A stretch of 11,068 bases of DNA, taken from NCBI GenBank assembly GCA_029987315.1, contig DALTVZ010000058.1, positions 1 to 11,068 of the forward strand. The letters run 5' to 3'. The position numbers and the translations under genes are program-made. Shown here one piece after another: positions 1 through 7,220 of the stretch (positions are counted from its first letter, which is position 1; every line of letters starts with the position of its first letter). Origin of the DNA: Methanocorpusculum sp. Its GTDB lineage: Archaea; Halobacteriota; Methanomicrobia; Methanomicrobiales; Methanocorpusculaceae. The notes below the pieces were generated by a model that was not told the DNA's origin, searched no databases, and saw only the letters and a program-made list of their open reading frames with translations.

Positions 1-1
1 C

Positions 2-865
2 GATAAAAGAAAATTGCTCCTTGAAGAGTCCGAAGAACACAAAGCAAAGCGTAACGAATTAAACTCCCAGGCAAGCCTTTTTGCCCGTGAGAGAAATGAG
101 TTAAACAATGCAACCCGCCAGTATGTCGAGGACGCACAGAAAAACAAAGAACTCCGTGACCAGTCCAACAACGATGTTCAGTCCCTTAAGGAGAAGAGGA
201 ACGAGTTAAATGACAAGGCAAACACCCTCTTTGAAGAGATAGACGCTCTTCGGGGCGAACAGGGAACTGGATCCGCGGCACAGAGCCACGAAAAAAAGCC
301 CTCATCAAAAGACGTACTGCGTCAGATCGAGCAGCTCGAAGAGAGACAACAGACTGAACAGATGTCCAAAGAGAAGGAAAACGAGCTTGTTGATAAAATC
401 AAACAGCTCAGATCCGAACTCAAGGACCAGGAAGTTGAACACGAACAGAACAAAGAAGTCCGCACCCGCTTAGTCGAGGCACGCGAATATCGCAAACAGG
501 CATCAGCTATCCACGCTGAAGTTACGTTAAAAGCCGAGCTTGCCCAGAAACACCACGACCTGATGGTCGAGTGCTACAGAAAGGCCGACAAATCACGCGA
601 AGGTGCAGATGCAAAACACAAACAGTTCGTTGAGGCCCAGGAAGCTGCAGATGCAGAGCACAAACAGTTCCTCGAATGCCAGAAACAGCTGCGTGATTAT
701 GATAAGGTCCTGACAGGCGTCCGCTCTAAGCAGAAGAAAGTCAAGAGCGTAAAGGAAAACAAGTCCGCAAGAAAGGAAGCAGAAACCATCTTCAACGCAT
801 TCAAGAGTGGAGAGAGACTGACGACCGAGGACTTATTGAAACTTCAGCGCTCAAAGCTTATCTGA
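2..865 (+). CDS. Archaeal coiled-coil protein, COG1340-like (5' partial)
   Basis: The reading frame is open from base 2, so the true start probably lies just left of the window. The TTG at 14 is only the first possible start inside it. The protein is almost entirely charged and helical, with the unit KRNELN or ERNELN recurring at three roughly even intervals in the first third. A later tandem pair (ADAKHKQF and ADAEHKQF) matches the low-complexity coiled-coil pattern of the euryarchaeal COG1340 family. Members are about 290 residues long, so only a few residues should be missing. No membrane segment or catalytic motif is visible. Some databases call such proteins phosphoserine phosphatase; nothing here supports that, as no DxD phosphatase motif is present. 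The role is unknown; a structural or scaffolding function is inference. It ends in a hairpin/T-tract terminator, so it is the last gene of its transcript. Confidence 0.8.
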   Translation, partial: DKRKLLLEESEEHKAKRNELNSQASLFARERNELNNATRQYVEDAQKNKELRDQSNNDVQSLKEKRNELNDKANTLFEEIDALRGEQGTGSAAQSHEKKPSSKDVLRQIEQLEERQQTEQMSKEKENELVDKIKQLRSELKDQEVEHEQNKEVRTRLVEAREYRKQASAIHAEVTLKAELAQKHHDLMVECYRKADKSREGADAKHKQFVEAQEAADAEHKQFLECQKQLRDYDKVLTGVRSKQKKVKSVKENKSARKEAETIFNAFKSGERLTTEDLLKLQRSKLI

Positions 866-904
866 AGTTTTCAGATACAATCCATATTTTTTTTTGCTTT
901 TTTT
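859..904 (+). terminator. Hairpin overlapping stop codon, followed by oligo-T tracts
   Basis: A perfect 8-bp stem (TATCTGAA at 859-866, TTCAGATA at 870-877, loop GTT) contains the TGA stop of the coiled-coil gene. Nine nt later come T9 (887-895) and T7 (898-904). Oligo-T tracts are the known archaeal intrinsic termination signal; the hairpin may add efficiency or protect the 3' end. Confidence 0.7.
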
Positions 905-910
905 CCCACA

Positions 911-921
911 GATATTTAATG
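911..921 (+). promoter_or_regulatory. TATA-like promoter of the DUF373 gene
   Basis: The AT-rich element GATATTTAATG lies about 25-30 nt upstream of the ATG at 944. No GGAGG-like ribosome binding site lies between it and the ATG. An archaeal TATA box places transcription start about 25 nt downstream, that is, at or next to the ATG. A leaderless mRNA is therefore likely. Confidence 0.5.
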
Positions 922-943
922 CATAACTGGTAATTGTATAAGA

Positions 944-2128
944 ATGAGCACACGTACTCTGATCCTGAGCATTGACAGAGATGATGACGTGGGATATAAG
1001 GCCGGTGTAGAGAGTCCCGCAGTTGGCAGGGAGGCATGTCTTGATGCGGCAACACGGCTTGGCATCGCAGATCCCGAAGATTCAGATACGAATGCTATAT
1101 TTCAGGCAATAAAAACCTACGACCAGCTGAAAGCAAACGGTGAAGACGTAGAAATTGCCGTGATAGGGGGAAATCATATGAATATGCTCGAAGGAGACCG
1201 AAGGATAGGGGACCTGCTCAAAATAGTTATCGAAGCCACAGGAGTCACCGAATGTATCCTTATCTCTGACGGAGCCGAGGACGAATACGTTCTTCCGATC
1301 ATTCAGTCACACCTCAAGGTGATAAGCGTCGTACGAGTGATCATCAAACAGCTGCCAAACATCGAGGGGACATACTATATCATCAAAAAACTTCTCAACG
1401 ATCCAAAGATCGCACGAGGTATTCTGCTCCCCATCGGTTTTATTCTTTTTCTCTATGCTCTGATAGCTTTCCTGATACCAGGCGTTTCCGCAATTCTTGT
1501 AGCCGTGGGAATTATTGGGCTGTATCTTTTGTTCAAGGGATTTGATGTCGACCAGTACTTCGTATATGCATGGCGCACGATCATCGAATCAGTTGGAAAA
1601 GGACAGTTCTCATTTATTGCCTATCTGGCCGCGGTGGTCTTTGTCATCGGCGGAGCCATCTCAGGTTTGATGAGCATTATCATCAATTACCCTAACTCAG
1701 GGGATGTTGGCATGCTCTATCTCGCTCTGACGTTCCTGTACGGCGCAGTCATTTGGATCGTGATCGCGGCCTTGGTCGCCTCCGTAGGAAAGATCACAGA
1801 TTATGTGCAGAATTATCAGGAAGGTCTTTCCAAGATCTTCGTGGTCCCGTTCTTCGTTGTAGCGATTGGGATGATCACCTATGGCGCAATCATTTATTTC
1901 CTGTCCATCTCACCGATTGAGCCCTTCCCGTTCACCACAACGGACGGTATCATCGCGATGATCCTCCTCACCATAGCAGGTCTTGGTGTTGCCTTCGCCG
2001 GGATCTATCTAAGACCATCCGTTCAGAAAAAAGTCTCTATCTGGATGGAGAGCAGACGGAAATATTTGGAAGATGTAGAAAGAACAGGGGACACCAAAAA
2101 ACCAACATATAAAAAAGCTAAATATTGA
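944..2128 (+). CDS. DUF373 family membrane protein
   Basis: The 394-residue protein has an N-terminal soluble domain (about 1-155) with the hallmarks of the archaeal DUF373/COG2237 family: DRDDD at 11-15, the DPEDSDTN stretch at 43-50 and SDGAEDE at 108-114. About six hydrophobic helices follow (roughly 159-178, 181-198, 223-247, 257-281, 298-320, 333-355), then a basic tail rich in Lys and Arg. The acidic clusters suggest a nucleotide- or metal-binding soluble domain, but the family has no established biochemical role, so this is inference. The ATG at 944 is chosen because the family motif begins within ten residues and the TATA element sits at leaderless spacing. It has its own promoter and converges on the minus-strand gene ending at 2156, leaving a 27-nt gap. 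Confidence 0.9.
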   Translation: MSTRTLILSIDRDDDVGYKAGVESPAVGREACLDAATRLGIADPEDSDTNAIFQAIKTYDQLKANGEDVEIAVIGGNHMNMLEGDRRIGDLLKIVIEATGVTECILISDGAEDEYVLPIIQSHLKVISVVRVIIKQLPNIEGTYYIIKKLLNDPKIARGILLPIGFILFLYALIAFLIPGVSAILVAVGIIGLYLLFKGFDVDQYFVYAWRTIIESVGKGQFSFIAYLAAVVFVIGGAISGLMSIIINYPNSGDVGMLYLALTFLYGAVIWIVIAALVASVGKITDYVQNYQEGLSKIFVVPFFVVAIGMITYGAIIYFLSISPIEPFPFTTTDGIIAMILLTIAGLGVAFAGIYLRPSVQKKVSIWMESRRKYLEDVERTGDTKKPTYKKAKY

Positions 2129-2155
2129 GAAGCGATCCGCCCCCCATATACCAAA

Positions 2156-2701
2156 TCACTTGAAATATCCAAACCCTTTTGGCATAATCTGAATATTATC
2201 ATAGGTCTTGGATTCAGTAGGACCGATGACAAAGGTCAGTTTGGGAATAACCGTACCAAACGTGTGGGCCGGATACCAATAGGATCCGTCCCTATAATCG
2301 ATGATAACATTTTCTACGGTGATCTCTGCACGGTCGTTATCGACGTAGGTATATTTTGCGACCTGATTCTCTTTTCCCACCTCAGGATATCCAACAACAG
2401 AAAGAACGCGGTTTTTTAGATCCTGTTTGCCAAAAAGAAATACCAAAAAGGCGATCCACGGAGTGATCTCATACTTGACCGTGATCTCGGTGTCCGTTCC
2501 CGAAAGAACGATATCTATCGATTTAATGGTGAGATACCCATAACGGTTCGATTCATCCACAGGGACCGGCGTATCATTGGTGGTCTTGCCACCATCAGGC
2601 AGTGTGATGACCAGACCCGGTGCTGCCAGGACCTGACCTGGAACCAGCAAAAGCAGAAATGCCGCTATCATTAACAAAGACAGGAGCCTGGTAACGTTCA
2701 T
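2156..2701 (-). CDS. Secreted or membrane-associated protein of unknown function
   Basis: The 181-residue product starts with a clear signal peptide: Arg at 5, an unbroken hydrophobic core at about 6-20 and a likely cleavage site near QVLAAPG (23-29). The mature part is beta-rich and polar. A short hydrophobic patch (about 82-90, before GKQDLK) is too short to be a certain membrane helix. Aromatic-rich YRDGSYWYP (136-144) and GFGYF near the C-terminus are distinctive, and no Cys is present. I do not recognise a named domain. It resembles small exported proteins I associate with methanogens, which is a weak impression. The start lies 39 nt after the adenine deaminase stop on the same strand, so co-transcription is plausible. 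No strong ribosome binding site is visible. Confidence 0.7.
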   Translation of the reverse strand: MNVTRLLSLLMIAAFLLLLVPGQVLAAPGLVITLPDGGKTTNDTPVPVDESNRYGYLTIKSIDIVLSGTDTEITVKYEITPWIAFLVFLFGKQDLKNRVLSVVGYPEVGKENQVAKYTYVDNDRAEITVENVIIDYRDGSYWYPAHTFGTVIPKLTFVIGPTESKTYDNIQIMPKGFGYFK

Positions 2702-2740
2702 ATTGATAGGTATGTTTTGAAAACCTGATAGTCTTTTCCC

Positions 2741-4345
2741 CTACTCAAAAAGAATCGACACGTCCTTGAATGCATCGCCGTTAAAAAGTCCGCGGGGAGT
2801 GATCCGGAGATGAGGGATCACGGTGAGGGAAAGGAAGGATAGATTCATGAATGCGGTCGAAGAAGCCCCCGTGAGATCGAGCTGATCCACGAGCGCATCC
2901 ATCTGTTTCATGACCTCTTCATAGGGAAGAGATGTCATCAACCCGCCGCACGGAAGAGGAAGAACGGTCGTCACGCCATCACACACAACGACCATGCCGC
3001 CGCCGTAGTCTTTCACGGCGCGGATCGCCTGAATTATTTCCTCATCAGTAACGCCGGTCGCAATGATATTGTGGGCATCATGCGAGATCGAGGAGGCAAG
3101 GGCACCTTTCACAAAGGAAAACCCTTGGACAAGACCGACACCGAACCCTTCGGATCTGTACCGGTCAACACTCACCACCTTCTGGATATCCAAAGCGGTC
3201 TCACTGTCAAGGACCTCGGTCATGATCTCGCCGGGGACAAGGCCTATGACCCGGAGTCTTCCTTTTGGAAGAGCGAGCTCCTCGATCTTTGGAATACGGC
3301 AGGAGAACGGCGGGCTGATACAACCCTCTGCTTTTTTCGGCTTTGGTAGTGATGAGATGTGAATCCCGTTTTTATACACATCCGAAACGCGGAATTCGGA
3401 TCCGCTCTGTAATACACAGAAATCGGCAACTCTTCCGGGAGCGATCATCCCGCGGTCCGGAAGACCAAAACAATCGGCCGCAGAAAGGGTCGCAAGCCGC
3501 AGAGCATGCTCCAAAGACATCCCGGAACTGACCGCAACACGAATACAATGATCGATCGAACCCTCACGGACCCGCGAATCCACATGCCGGTCGTCGGTGC
3601 AAAAACAGCATCGGGACGCGGTCCAGTCATTCACGATACCAGAAAGAGCGGCCACATTTTTCGCAGCATCCCCTTCACGAAGCAGGACATACATACCAAG
3701 AGAGAGCTTTTCGTCTCCCTCATCGGCAGAGATACACTCATGGTCCGTTTTTATATGCCGGGAGATGTATCTGCAGAGTGCCTCACCGGAAAGTCCGGGT
3801 GCATGACCATCCACGTGACGAAAAAGATCGATCTTTGCCAAGACCTCGGGATCCCCATTCAGAACACCTGGAACATTCATCATCTCCCCCAAACCGATGA
3901 CCGAGGGGTCGCTTCGATACGAGGCGATATCCGAAGAAGAGACAACGGCGCCGCCCATATCCAGCGGTGTTGCCGGAACGCAGGAAGGGATCATGAAGAA
4001 AATATCAGCCGGCGAACTCTGTGCATCCCGAAGCATGAAATCGATCCCGGGACATCCGGACACGTTTGCTATCTCATGAGGATCGGCTATCACTGTGGTC
4101 ACGCCGTTTTTGAGGGAAAGCCGGCCAAACTCACGAGGAGTCAGAAGAGAACTCTCGATATGGACATGGGCATCGATCAGGCCGGGCACGACCCGGGCGC
4201 CTTTCAGATCAGTTACGGAACTCCCCTTAAGGGAACCTGGTTTTCCAACAAGGAGCACCAGACCATCTTCAACAGAAAACGCGGTCGGCACCCACTGGCC
4301 GATCGCAGGATCAAAAAGTTGGGCGTTATCAAATATCAGCATCAT
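2741..4345 (-). CDS. ade: Adenine deaminase (EC 3.5.4.2)
   Basis: It hydrolyses adenine to hypoxanthine and ammonia in purine salvage, in the cytoplasm. The 534 residues carry the amidohydrolase metal motif PGLIDAHVHIESS (HVH at 60-62), ADPHEIANVSG from 87, PSCVPATP at 120-127, GLGEMMN at 151-157, DGHAPG at 179-184, TDHE at 200-203 and CTDDRH at 249-254. The family's C-terminal domain ends with MNLSFLSLTVIPHLRIT and a GLFN segment. Length is slightly under the roughly 580 residues of bacterial enzymes, with no key motif lost. The first of two consecutive ATGs is chosen; it overlaps the TGA of the upstream gene as ATGA. No ribosome binding site is evident, so translation is probably coupled to the upstream gene. 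The large open frame on the opposite strand (3506-4363) is a shadow of this gene. Confidence 0.95.
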   Translation of the reverse strand: MMLIFDNAQLFDPAIGQWVPTAFSVEDGLVLLVGKPGSLKGSSVTDLKGARVVPGLIDAHVHIESSLLTPREFGRLSLKNGVTTVIADPHEIANVSGCPGIDFMLRDAQSSPADIFFMIPSCVPATPLDMGGAVVSSSDIASYRSDPSVIGLGEMMNVPGVLNGDPEVLAKIDLFRHVDGHAPGLSGEALCRYISRHIKTDHECISADEGDEKLSLGMYVLLREGDAAKNVAALSGIVNDWTASRCCFCTDDRHVDSRVREGSIDHCIRVAVSSGMSLEHALRLATLSAADCFGLPDRGMIAPGRVADFCVLQSGSEFRVSDVYKNGIHISSLPKPKKAEGCISPPFSCRIPKIEELALPKGRLRVIGLVPGEIMTEVLDSETALDIQKVVSVDRYRSEGFGVGLVQGFSFVKGALASSISHDAHNIIATGVTDEEIIQAIRAVKDYGGGMVVVCDGVTTVLPLPCGGLMTSLPYEEVMKQMDALVDQLDLTGASSTAFMNLSFLSLTVIPHLRITPRGLFNGDAFKDVSILFE

Positions 4346-4728
4346 GTGATGATAATATTTTGAATGAACCCGGTTATTCGTCTGGTTCCAGCATCACGTT
4401 CGAGAACATAGATGAACACTTTGTATTCGCCAGGACCAAGATCTATCTTCAGTTCGGTATCGAAGCCACCTTTGGTCAGTGTTCCAAGAACAGACTCTGA
4501 TTCGCAGACCGGTGTAGAGGACAGAAGTGAATCCTGCATGTAGATATTGTACTGGAACCAGACATCCCGCGGTTCCCCGTCATAATAGACAGGAGTTTTC
4601 AGCACACCGTCTTCATAGACCGAGGTGCCAACCGTTAAGGAAGGCACACTGCTGAATACCAGAATAATACAGACAACGGCAAGAATACACAGAGCGGCCC
4701 CAATTATCAGAATGTTTTTGCGTTCCAT
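4342..4728 (-). CDS. Small membrane-anchored protein of unknown function
   Basis: The 128-residue product begins MERKN and has one strong hydrophobic helix at about 6-27. It then has an extracytoplasmic-looking beta-rich domain of about 100 residues with repeated Tyr and polar strands (for example WFQYNIY at 57-63, and GPGEYKVFIYVLE from 98). Cys at 14, 20 and 75 show no lipobox arrangement, so an uncleaved signal anchor is more likely than a lipoprotein. The C-terminal half reads like an Ig-like or CARDB-like beta sandwich, but this is only an impression. The stop overlaps the adenine deaminase start (ATGA), and the gene starts 8 nt after the 58-residue gene, so it sits in the middle of a tight operon. 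A functional link to adenine salvage is not obvious. Confidence 0.7.
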   Translation of the reverse strand: MERKNILIIGAALCILAVVCIILVFSSVPSLTVGTSVYEDGVLKTPVYYDGEPRDVWFQYNIYMQDSLLSSTPVCESESVLGTLTKGGFDTELKIDLGPGEYKVFIYVLERDAGTRRITGFIQNIIIT

Positions 4729-4736
4729 ACTCTTGA

Positions 4737-4913
4737 TCAGTCGACCCTCTCAACGGTTATACGAACTTTGTCACCAGTTTTGAAACCAGAGCCTTTTGGA
4801 ACATCTATATTGAACCAATGAGGACCCTGCTGAGCCATGAGGCAGTCCTTTACCCCATCGATATCAGATACAAATTCCAAGGTCTCCACTATTTCAATGA
4901 TTTTACCAGCCAT
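4737..4913 (-). CDS. 58-residue hypothetical protein
   Basis: I take the ATG at 4913 (MAGKIIEIVE) rather than the ATG at 4970. The longer form would begin upstream of the palindrome and run through the TATA element, and its extra 19 residues do not look like a natural N-terminus. The protein appears all-beta, with alternating hydrophobic residues (KIIEIVETLEFV, then HWFNIDVP, then DKVRITVERVD), like a small SH3 or OB barrel. I cannot assign a family. No ribosome binding site precedes the start, and a TATA-like element ends 23 nt upstream, consistent with a leaderless mRNA. It heads the probable operon with the membrane-anchored protein, adenine deaminase and perhaps the secreted protein. Confidence 0.65.
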   Translation of the reverse strand: MAGKIIEIVETLEFVSDIDGVKDCLMAQQGPHWFNIDVPKGSGFKTGDKVRITVERVD

Positions 4914-4936
4914 ACTAACATAGAGGGAAGGAACAG

Positions 4937-4966
4937 TAATTAAGTTTGTTGTTTCCCATAGGGAAA
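4937..4966 (-). promoter_or_regulatory. TATA-like element with adjoining palindrome, head of the ade operon
   Basis: On the minus strand CTTAATTA (4944-4937) sits 23 nt before the ATG at 4913. Just upstream lies a perfect inverted repeat, TTTCCC at 4952-4957 and GGGAAA at 4961-4966 with a 3-nt spacer. Its position beside the TATA/BRE region suits a transcription-factor site. No binding protein can be named. Confidence 0.45.
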
Positions 4967-4968
4967 AC

Positions 4969-5010
4969 AAAAAAAAGAAATGGATAATCTAGATGGTATA
5001 ATACATTATA
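4969..5010 (-). terminator. Terminator of the small HTH gene
   Basis: On the minus strand an AT-rich 5-bp stem (5006-5010 with 4997-5001, loop of 4) includes the TAA stop of the HTH gene. About 16 nt later comes a T-rich run read as TTTCTTTTTTTTG (4981-4969). The oligo-T tract fits archaeal termination; the stem alone is weak. Confidence 0.55.
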
Positions 5011-5257
5011 GTATTTTGTTTGTTACCATCCACGTGGTACTGTTGGAATAACTCCAACGGCTGATATCCAGCTCATCACATATTCCGGAGAGGATAGCGA
5101 GATTGGTCCCAACTTCTTTTGAAGATAGACCAAGATCTTGTGCGATATATTTCGCTTTAAAGAATCTTCCACCCTTGGATACACCTGCTTTAAGGTATCC
5201 GAGAATCTTCGCCTGGGTTTCGTTGTATCTTTCAAAAATTGTTTTGGATTCGACCAT
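5006..5257 (-). CDS. Small archaeal helix-turn-helix protein (DUF7123-like)
   Basis: The 83-residue protein has a predicted winged-helix layout. Helix 1 spans about 9-27 (YNETQAKILGYLK). FFKAKYIAQDLGLSSKEVG (32-50) reads as the helix-turn-helix, a recognition helix follows to about 60, and a wing-like end contains RWSYSNSTTW (67-76). The FKAKYIA..LGLSSKEVG pattern and the C-terminal RW.YSNSTTW are what I recall of the small euryarchaeal DUF7123 HTH family. It is probably a DNA-binding regulator; the target is unknown. The start at 5257 is supported by a good ribosome binding site (GAGGT, 8 nt spacing) and a TATA box at correct distance. It is transcribed alone, between its own promoter and terminator. 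An inverted repeat over the leader suggests autoregulation (inference). Confidence 0.8.
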   Translation of the reverse strand: MVESKTIFERYNETQAKILGYLKAGVSKGGRFFKAKYIAQDLGLSSKEVGTNLAILSGICDELDISRWSYSNSTTWMVTNKIL

Positions 5258-5261
5258 TTTG

Positions 5262-5301
5262 ACTTACCTCAAGTAAGTATTGTATCTCTCAACATATAAA
5301 G
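5262..5301 (-). promoter_or_regulatory. Promoter, inverted repeat and ribosome binding site of the HTH gene
   Basis: The TATA box reads CTTTATATG on the minus strand (5301-5293), placing transcription start near 5270. A perfect 6-bp inverted repeat (ACTTAC at 5262-5267, GTAAGT at 5273-5278, 5-nt spacer) covers the predicted start and the ribosome binding site (GAGGT, complement of 5266-5270). It could be an operator or an RNA hairpin that hides the ribosome binding site. Confidence 0.6.
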
Positions 5302-5337
5302 ATATTCTTAAGCCACGTTTAATAGATCAGGATGATC

Positions 5338-5377
5338 AAAAAAGAGAAACTGGGCTTTTACCGTTACGATACGGTAA
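5338..5377 (-). terminator. Stop-overlapping hairpin and T tract after the DHH gene
   Basis: A perfect 7-bp inverted repeat (TTACCGT at 5358-5364, ACGGTAA at 5371-5377, 6-nt loop) spans the TAA stop of the DHH gene. On the minus strand it is followed, about 10 nt on, by TTTCTCTTTTTT, which ends at 5338. This fits a terminator for the two-gene operon. Confidence 0.6.
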
Positions 5378-7196
5378 ATTCAGAGATCTTTTCGATCATC
5401 TTTTCGATCACTTGAGACCGCATACCTTCGACGAATTTGATGCTGCCGACAACTAAGTGACCGCCGCCGGAAATACCAGCTCCTGGCATTTCATCACGCA
5501 TGGATCTGACCATTTGCGGGATATTCATCTTAACACCGCGGGATCGGATGACCGCAAAGTCCGGACCAAGGCCAAGGGTGATGACCGGTTCGTTCACATG
5601 CTTTTTACACAGGATGTCATGCACTTCGCCTGAGGATTTGCCCGGAGGCGGGAAGGTGAACCGGTGAGCAAACATCTCGACATCGGCAAGGAACAAATTC
5701 GCACCAGAGGTAAGCTTCTGTGCTTTGACATGCGGCATCATGGTGTTCATCTGATCCTGGATAGCGAGGTTTGATTCGCTGACCAGAAGGTTCACGAGTT
5801 TTACATGTCGTTCAGGGGCATTGTTGATGTTGAGGATGTCTCTGACGATCTCGCGTCCATCGTTGAATCTGAGCCAGTACTGCTCATAATCAAGGGCAAC
5901 GGCCATGTCTTTGCACTCTTCACGGGTGTATTTTCCTGCGATCAATGCAAGATAGGAGTCGAGCTCGGGAGCGTCGCTTCTGTCGGCCACTCCGGCAATG
6001 GCTGGGAAATGGAGTATGCGGGACTCGACCGCGGGGTTGATCAAGCGGGCAATTTCCGTTCCAAGCATTCCTGCGGTGACACCAAAGTCGCCGCCGACAT
6101 GATACGGGTTCACATGGGCAAGGAGATATTTGTTGATGGTGTCGTCCGGGTGGTGGTGATCTGCTACGACAACATCAAGGTTATAGACCTCGGTCATCTT
6201 GTATGAGGGCATGTCCTCCTCGGTCGAACCATTATCTGTGAGGAGGATGAGCGGGAGTTTTTGACCAAAACGGACATTGTCTTTGAGCATCATGTCCAGA
6301 TCGCGGGTCACATCTTCAATCTCATAGAACGGGGCCTTTGAGGGAGAGCGGCGTAAGAGGAAATTGTCCTGATCCGGATCCCCACCGTTGTCACGGATGA
6401 GCTGGGTCACTGCGGTCTCGATTGAAACGGCAGAGCAGATCCCATCGGCATCGGCATGGTGACGAATGATGATCGGTTGCTGAGTAAGAACAGCACGGCG
6501 AACTATCTTGGCGAGTTTTCGCATCTCAGGCCAGAGAGCATCGATGACGTCACTTTTGATCAGGGGTGTTACTTCAGGCGGTTCGGCACGGGCTTCGAGC
6601 GCACGGTTGATCCTGTTTCTGACATTATCGGCTTCCTCTCCTTTGAGGACCTGCATGCCGGAGACCTCGATCTGCATCTGATTGTTTCTGCGGGTCGCTT
6701 CACCAAATACTCTGACGACGTCACCAAGATTCACTTCAGGATAGGAACGAACACCTGCTTCGGTGAATGCTGCGGCATCCTCGACGCCGGAGTCATCACA
6801 GATGGTAAAGATGGTCGGACCTGAGGTCTGTTTGATCTGTACGACATCTGCCTCGATCGTGACATTTCTGCCGATCCTTGTGGCAAGTTCGGAAAGATGG
6901 GTCAATGAGATCTTCTTTGCGATGAGCTGGGTCTCATAGCTTCCTTCCGGAAGGATGACCTCACGAAGGTCGATGTTCCCATTGGGTCTGACCTGATTTG
7001 CGAGAACTATGATGGAATCTCGCTCCTTTTTATCGGTCAATACATTGCTTTTATGCAGGAGACCTTTGGTGGTGTCATTTAACTGAACGAAGGTTCCAAA
7101 GGTCGCAAAACCCTGGACTTTGCCGATGTACATGTTGCCTTCAACAATGTCATCGACTTCACAACCCGGGCCAAGCCGGTATACGATATCTGTCAT
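5364..7196 (-). CDS. S1-OB-DHH-DHHA1 phosphoesterase, archaeal RecJ-like (COG1107)
   Basis: The 610-residue protein has an S1-type RNA-binding domain at about 18-80 (KVQGFATFGTFVQLN, then GLLHKSN). A nucleic-acid OB fold follows at about 105-185, then a DHH phosphoesterase core and a C-terminal DHHA1 domain. Metal and catalytic motifs are intact: HHADADG at 246-252, TDNG at 320-323, ADHHHP at 345-350, GVAD at 402-405 and GISGGGH at 574-580. The domain set indicates a Mn/Mg-dependent nuclease or phosphodiesterase acting on single-stranded nucleic acid, RNA or DNA. The exact substrate cannot be read from sequence. Many COG1107 proteins, as I recall, carry a DnaJ-type zinc finger before the S1 domain; here none is present and the start has a good ribosome binding site (GGAG at 7208-7205, 8 nt spacing). 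The gene follows the PhoU/TrkA_C gene by 24 nt, so they form an operon. Confidence 0.9.
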   Translation of the reverse strand: MTDIVYRLGPGCEVDDIVEGNMYIGKVQGFATFGTFVQLNDTTKGLLHKSNVLTDKKERDSIIVLANQVRPNGNIDLREVILPEGSYETQLIAKKISLTHLSELATRIGRNVTIEADVVQIKQTSGPTIFTICDDSGVEDAAAFTEAGVRSYPEVNLGDVVRVFGEATRRNNQMQIEVSGMQVLKGEEADNVRNRINRALEARAEPPEVTPLIKSDVIDALWPEMRKLAKIVRRAVLTQQPIIIRHHADADGICSAVSIETAVTQLIRDNGGDPDQDNFLLRRSPSKAPFYEIEDVTRDLDMMLKDNVRFGQKLPLILLTDNGSTEEDMPSYKMTEVYNLDVVVADHHHPDDTINKYLLAHVNPYHVGGDFGVTAGMLGTEIARLINPAVESRILHFPAIAGVADRSDAPELDSYLALIAGKYTREECKDMAVALDYEQYWLRFNDGREIVRDILNINNAPERHVKLVNLLVSESNLAIQDQMNTMMPHVKAQKLTSGANLFLADVEMFAHRFTFPPPGKSSGEVHDILCKKHVNEPVITLGLGPDFAVIRSRGVKMNIPQMVRSMRDEMPGAGISGGGHLVVGSIKFVEGMRSQVIEKMIEKISEFTVS

Positions 7197-7220
7197 ATTT
7201 TTTACTCCTATTTTGTTCGT

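Noticed and set aside
2..865. Phosphoserine phosphatase, a name often attached to this coiled-coil family
   Set aside because: No HAD-type DxD motif or other catalytic residues; the whole chain is a charged coiled coil.
3506..4363. 285-codon open frame on the plus strand opposite adenine deaminase
   Set aside because: The minus-strand frame carries all adenine deaminase motifs. The plus-strand translation has no domain, is rich in Arg, His and Gly, and is a codon-bias shadow.
5023..5235. 70-codon frame overlapping the HTH gene
   Set aside because: An alternate frame within the well-supported HTH gene, without its own start signals.
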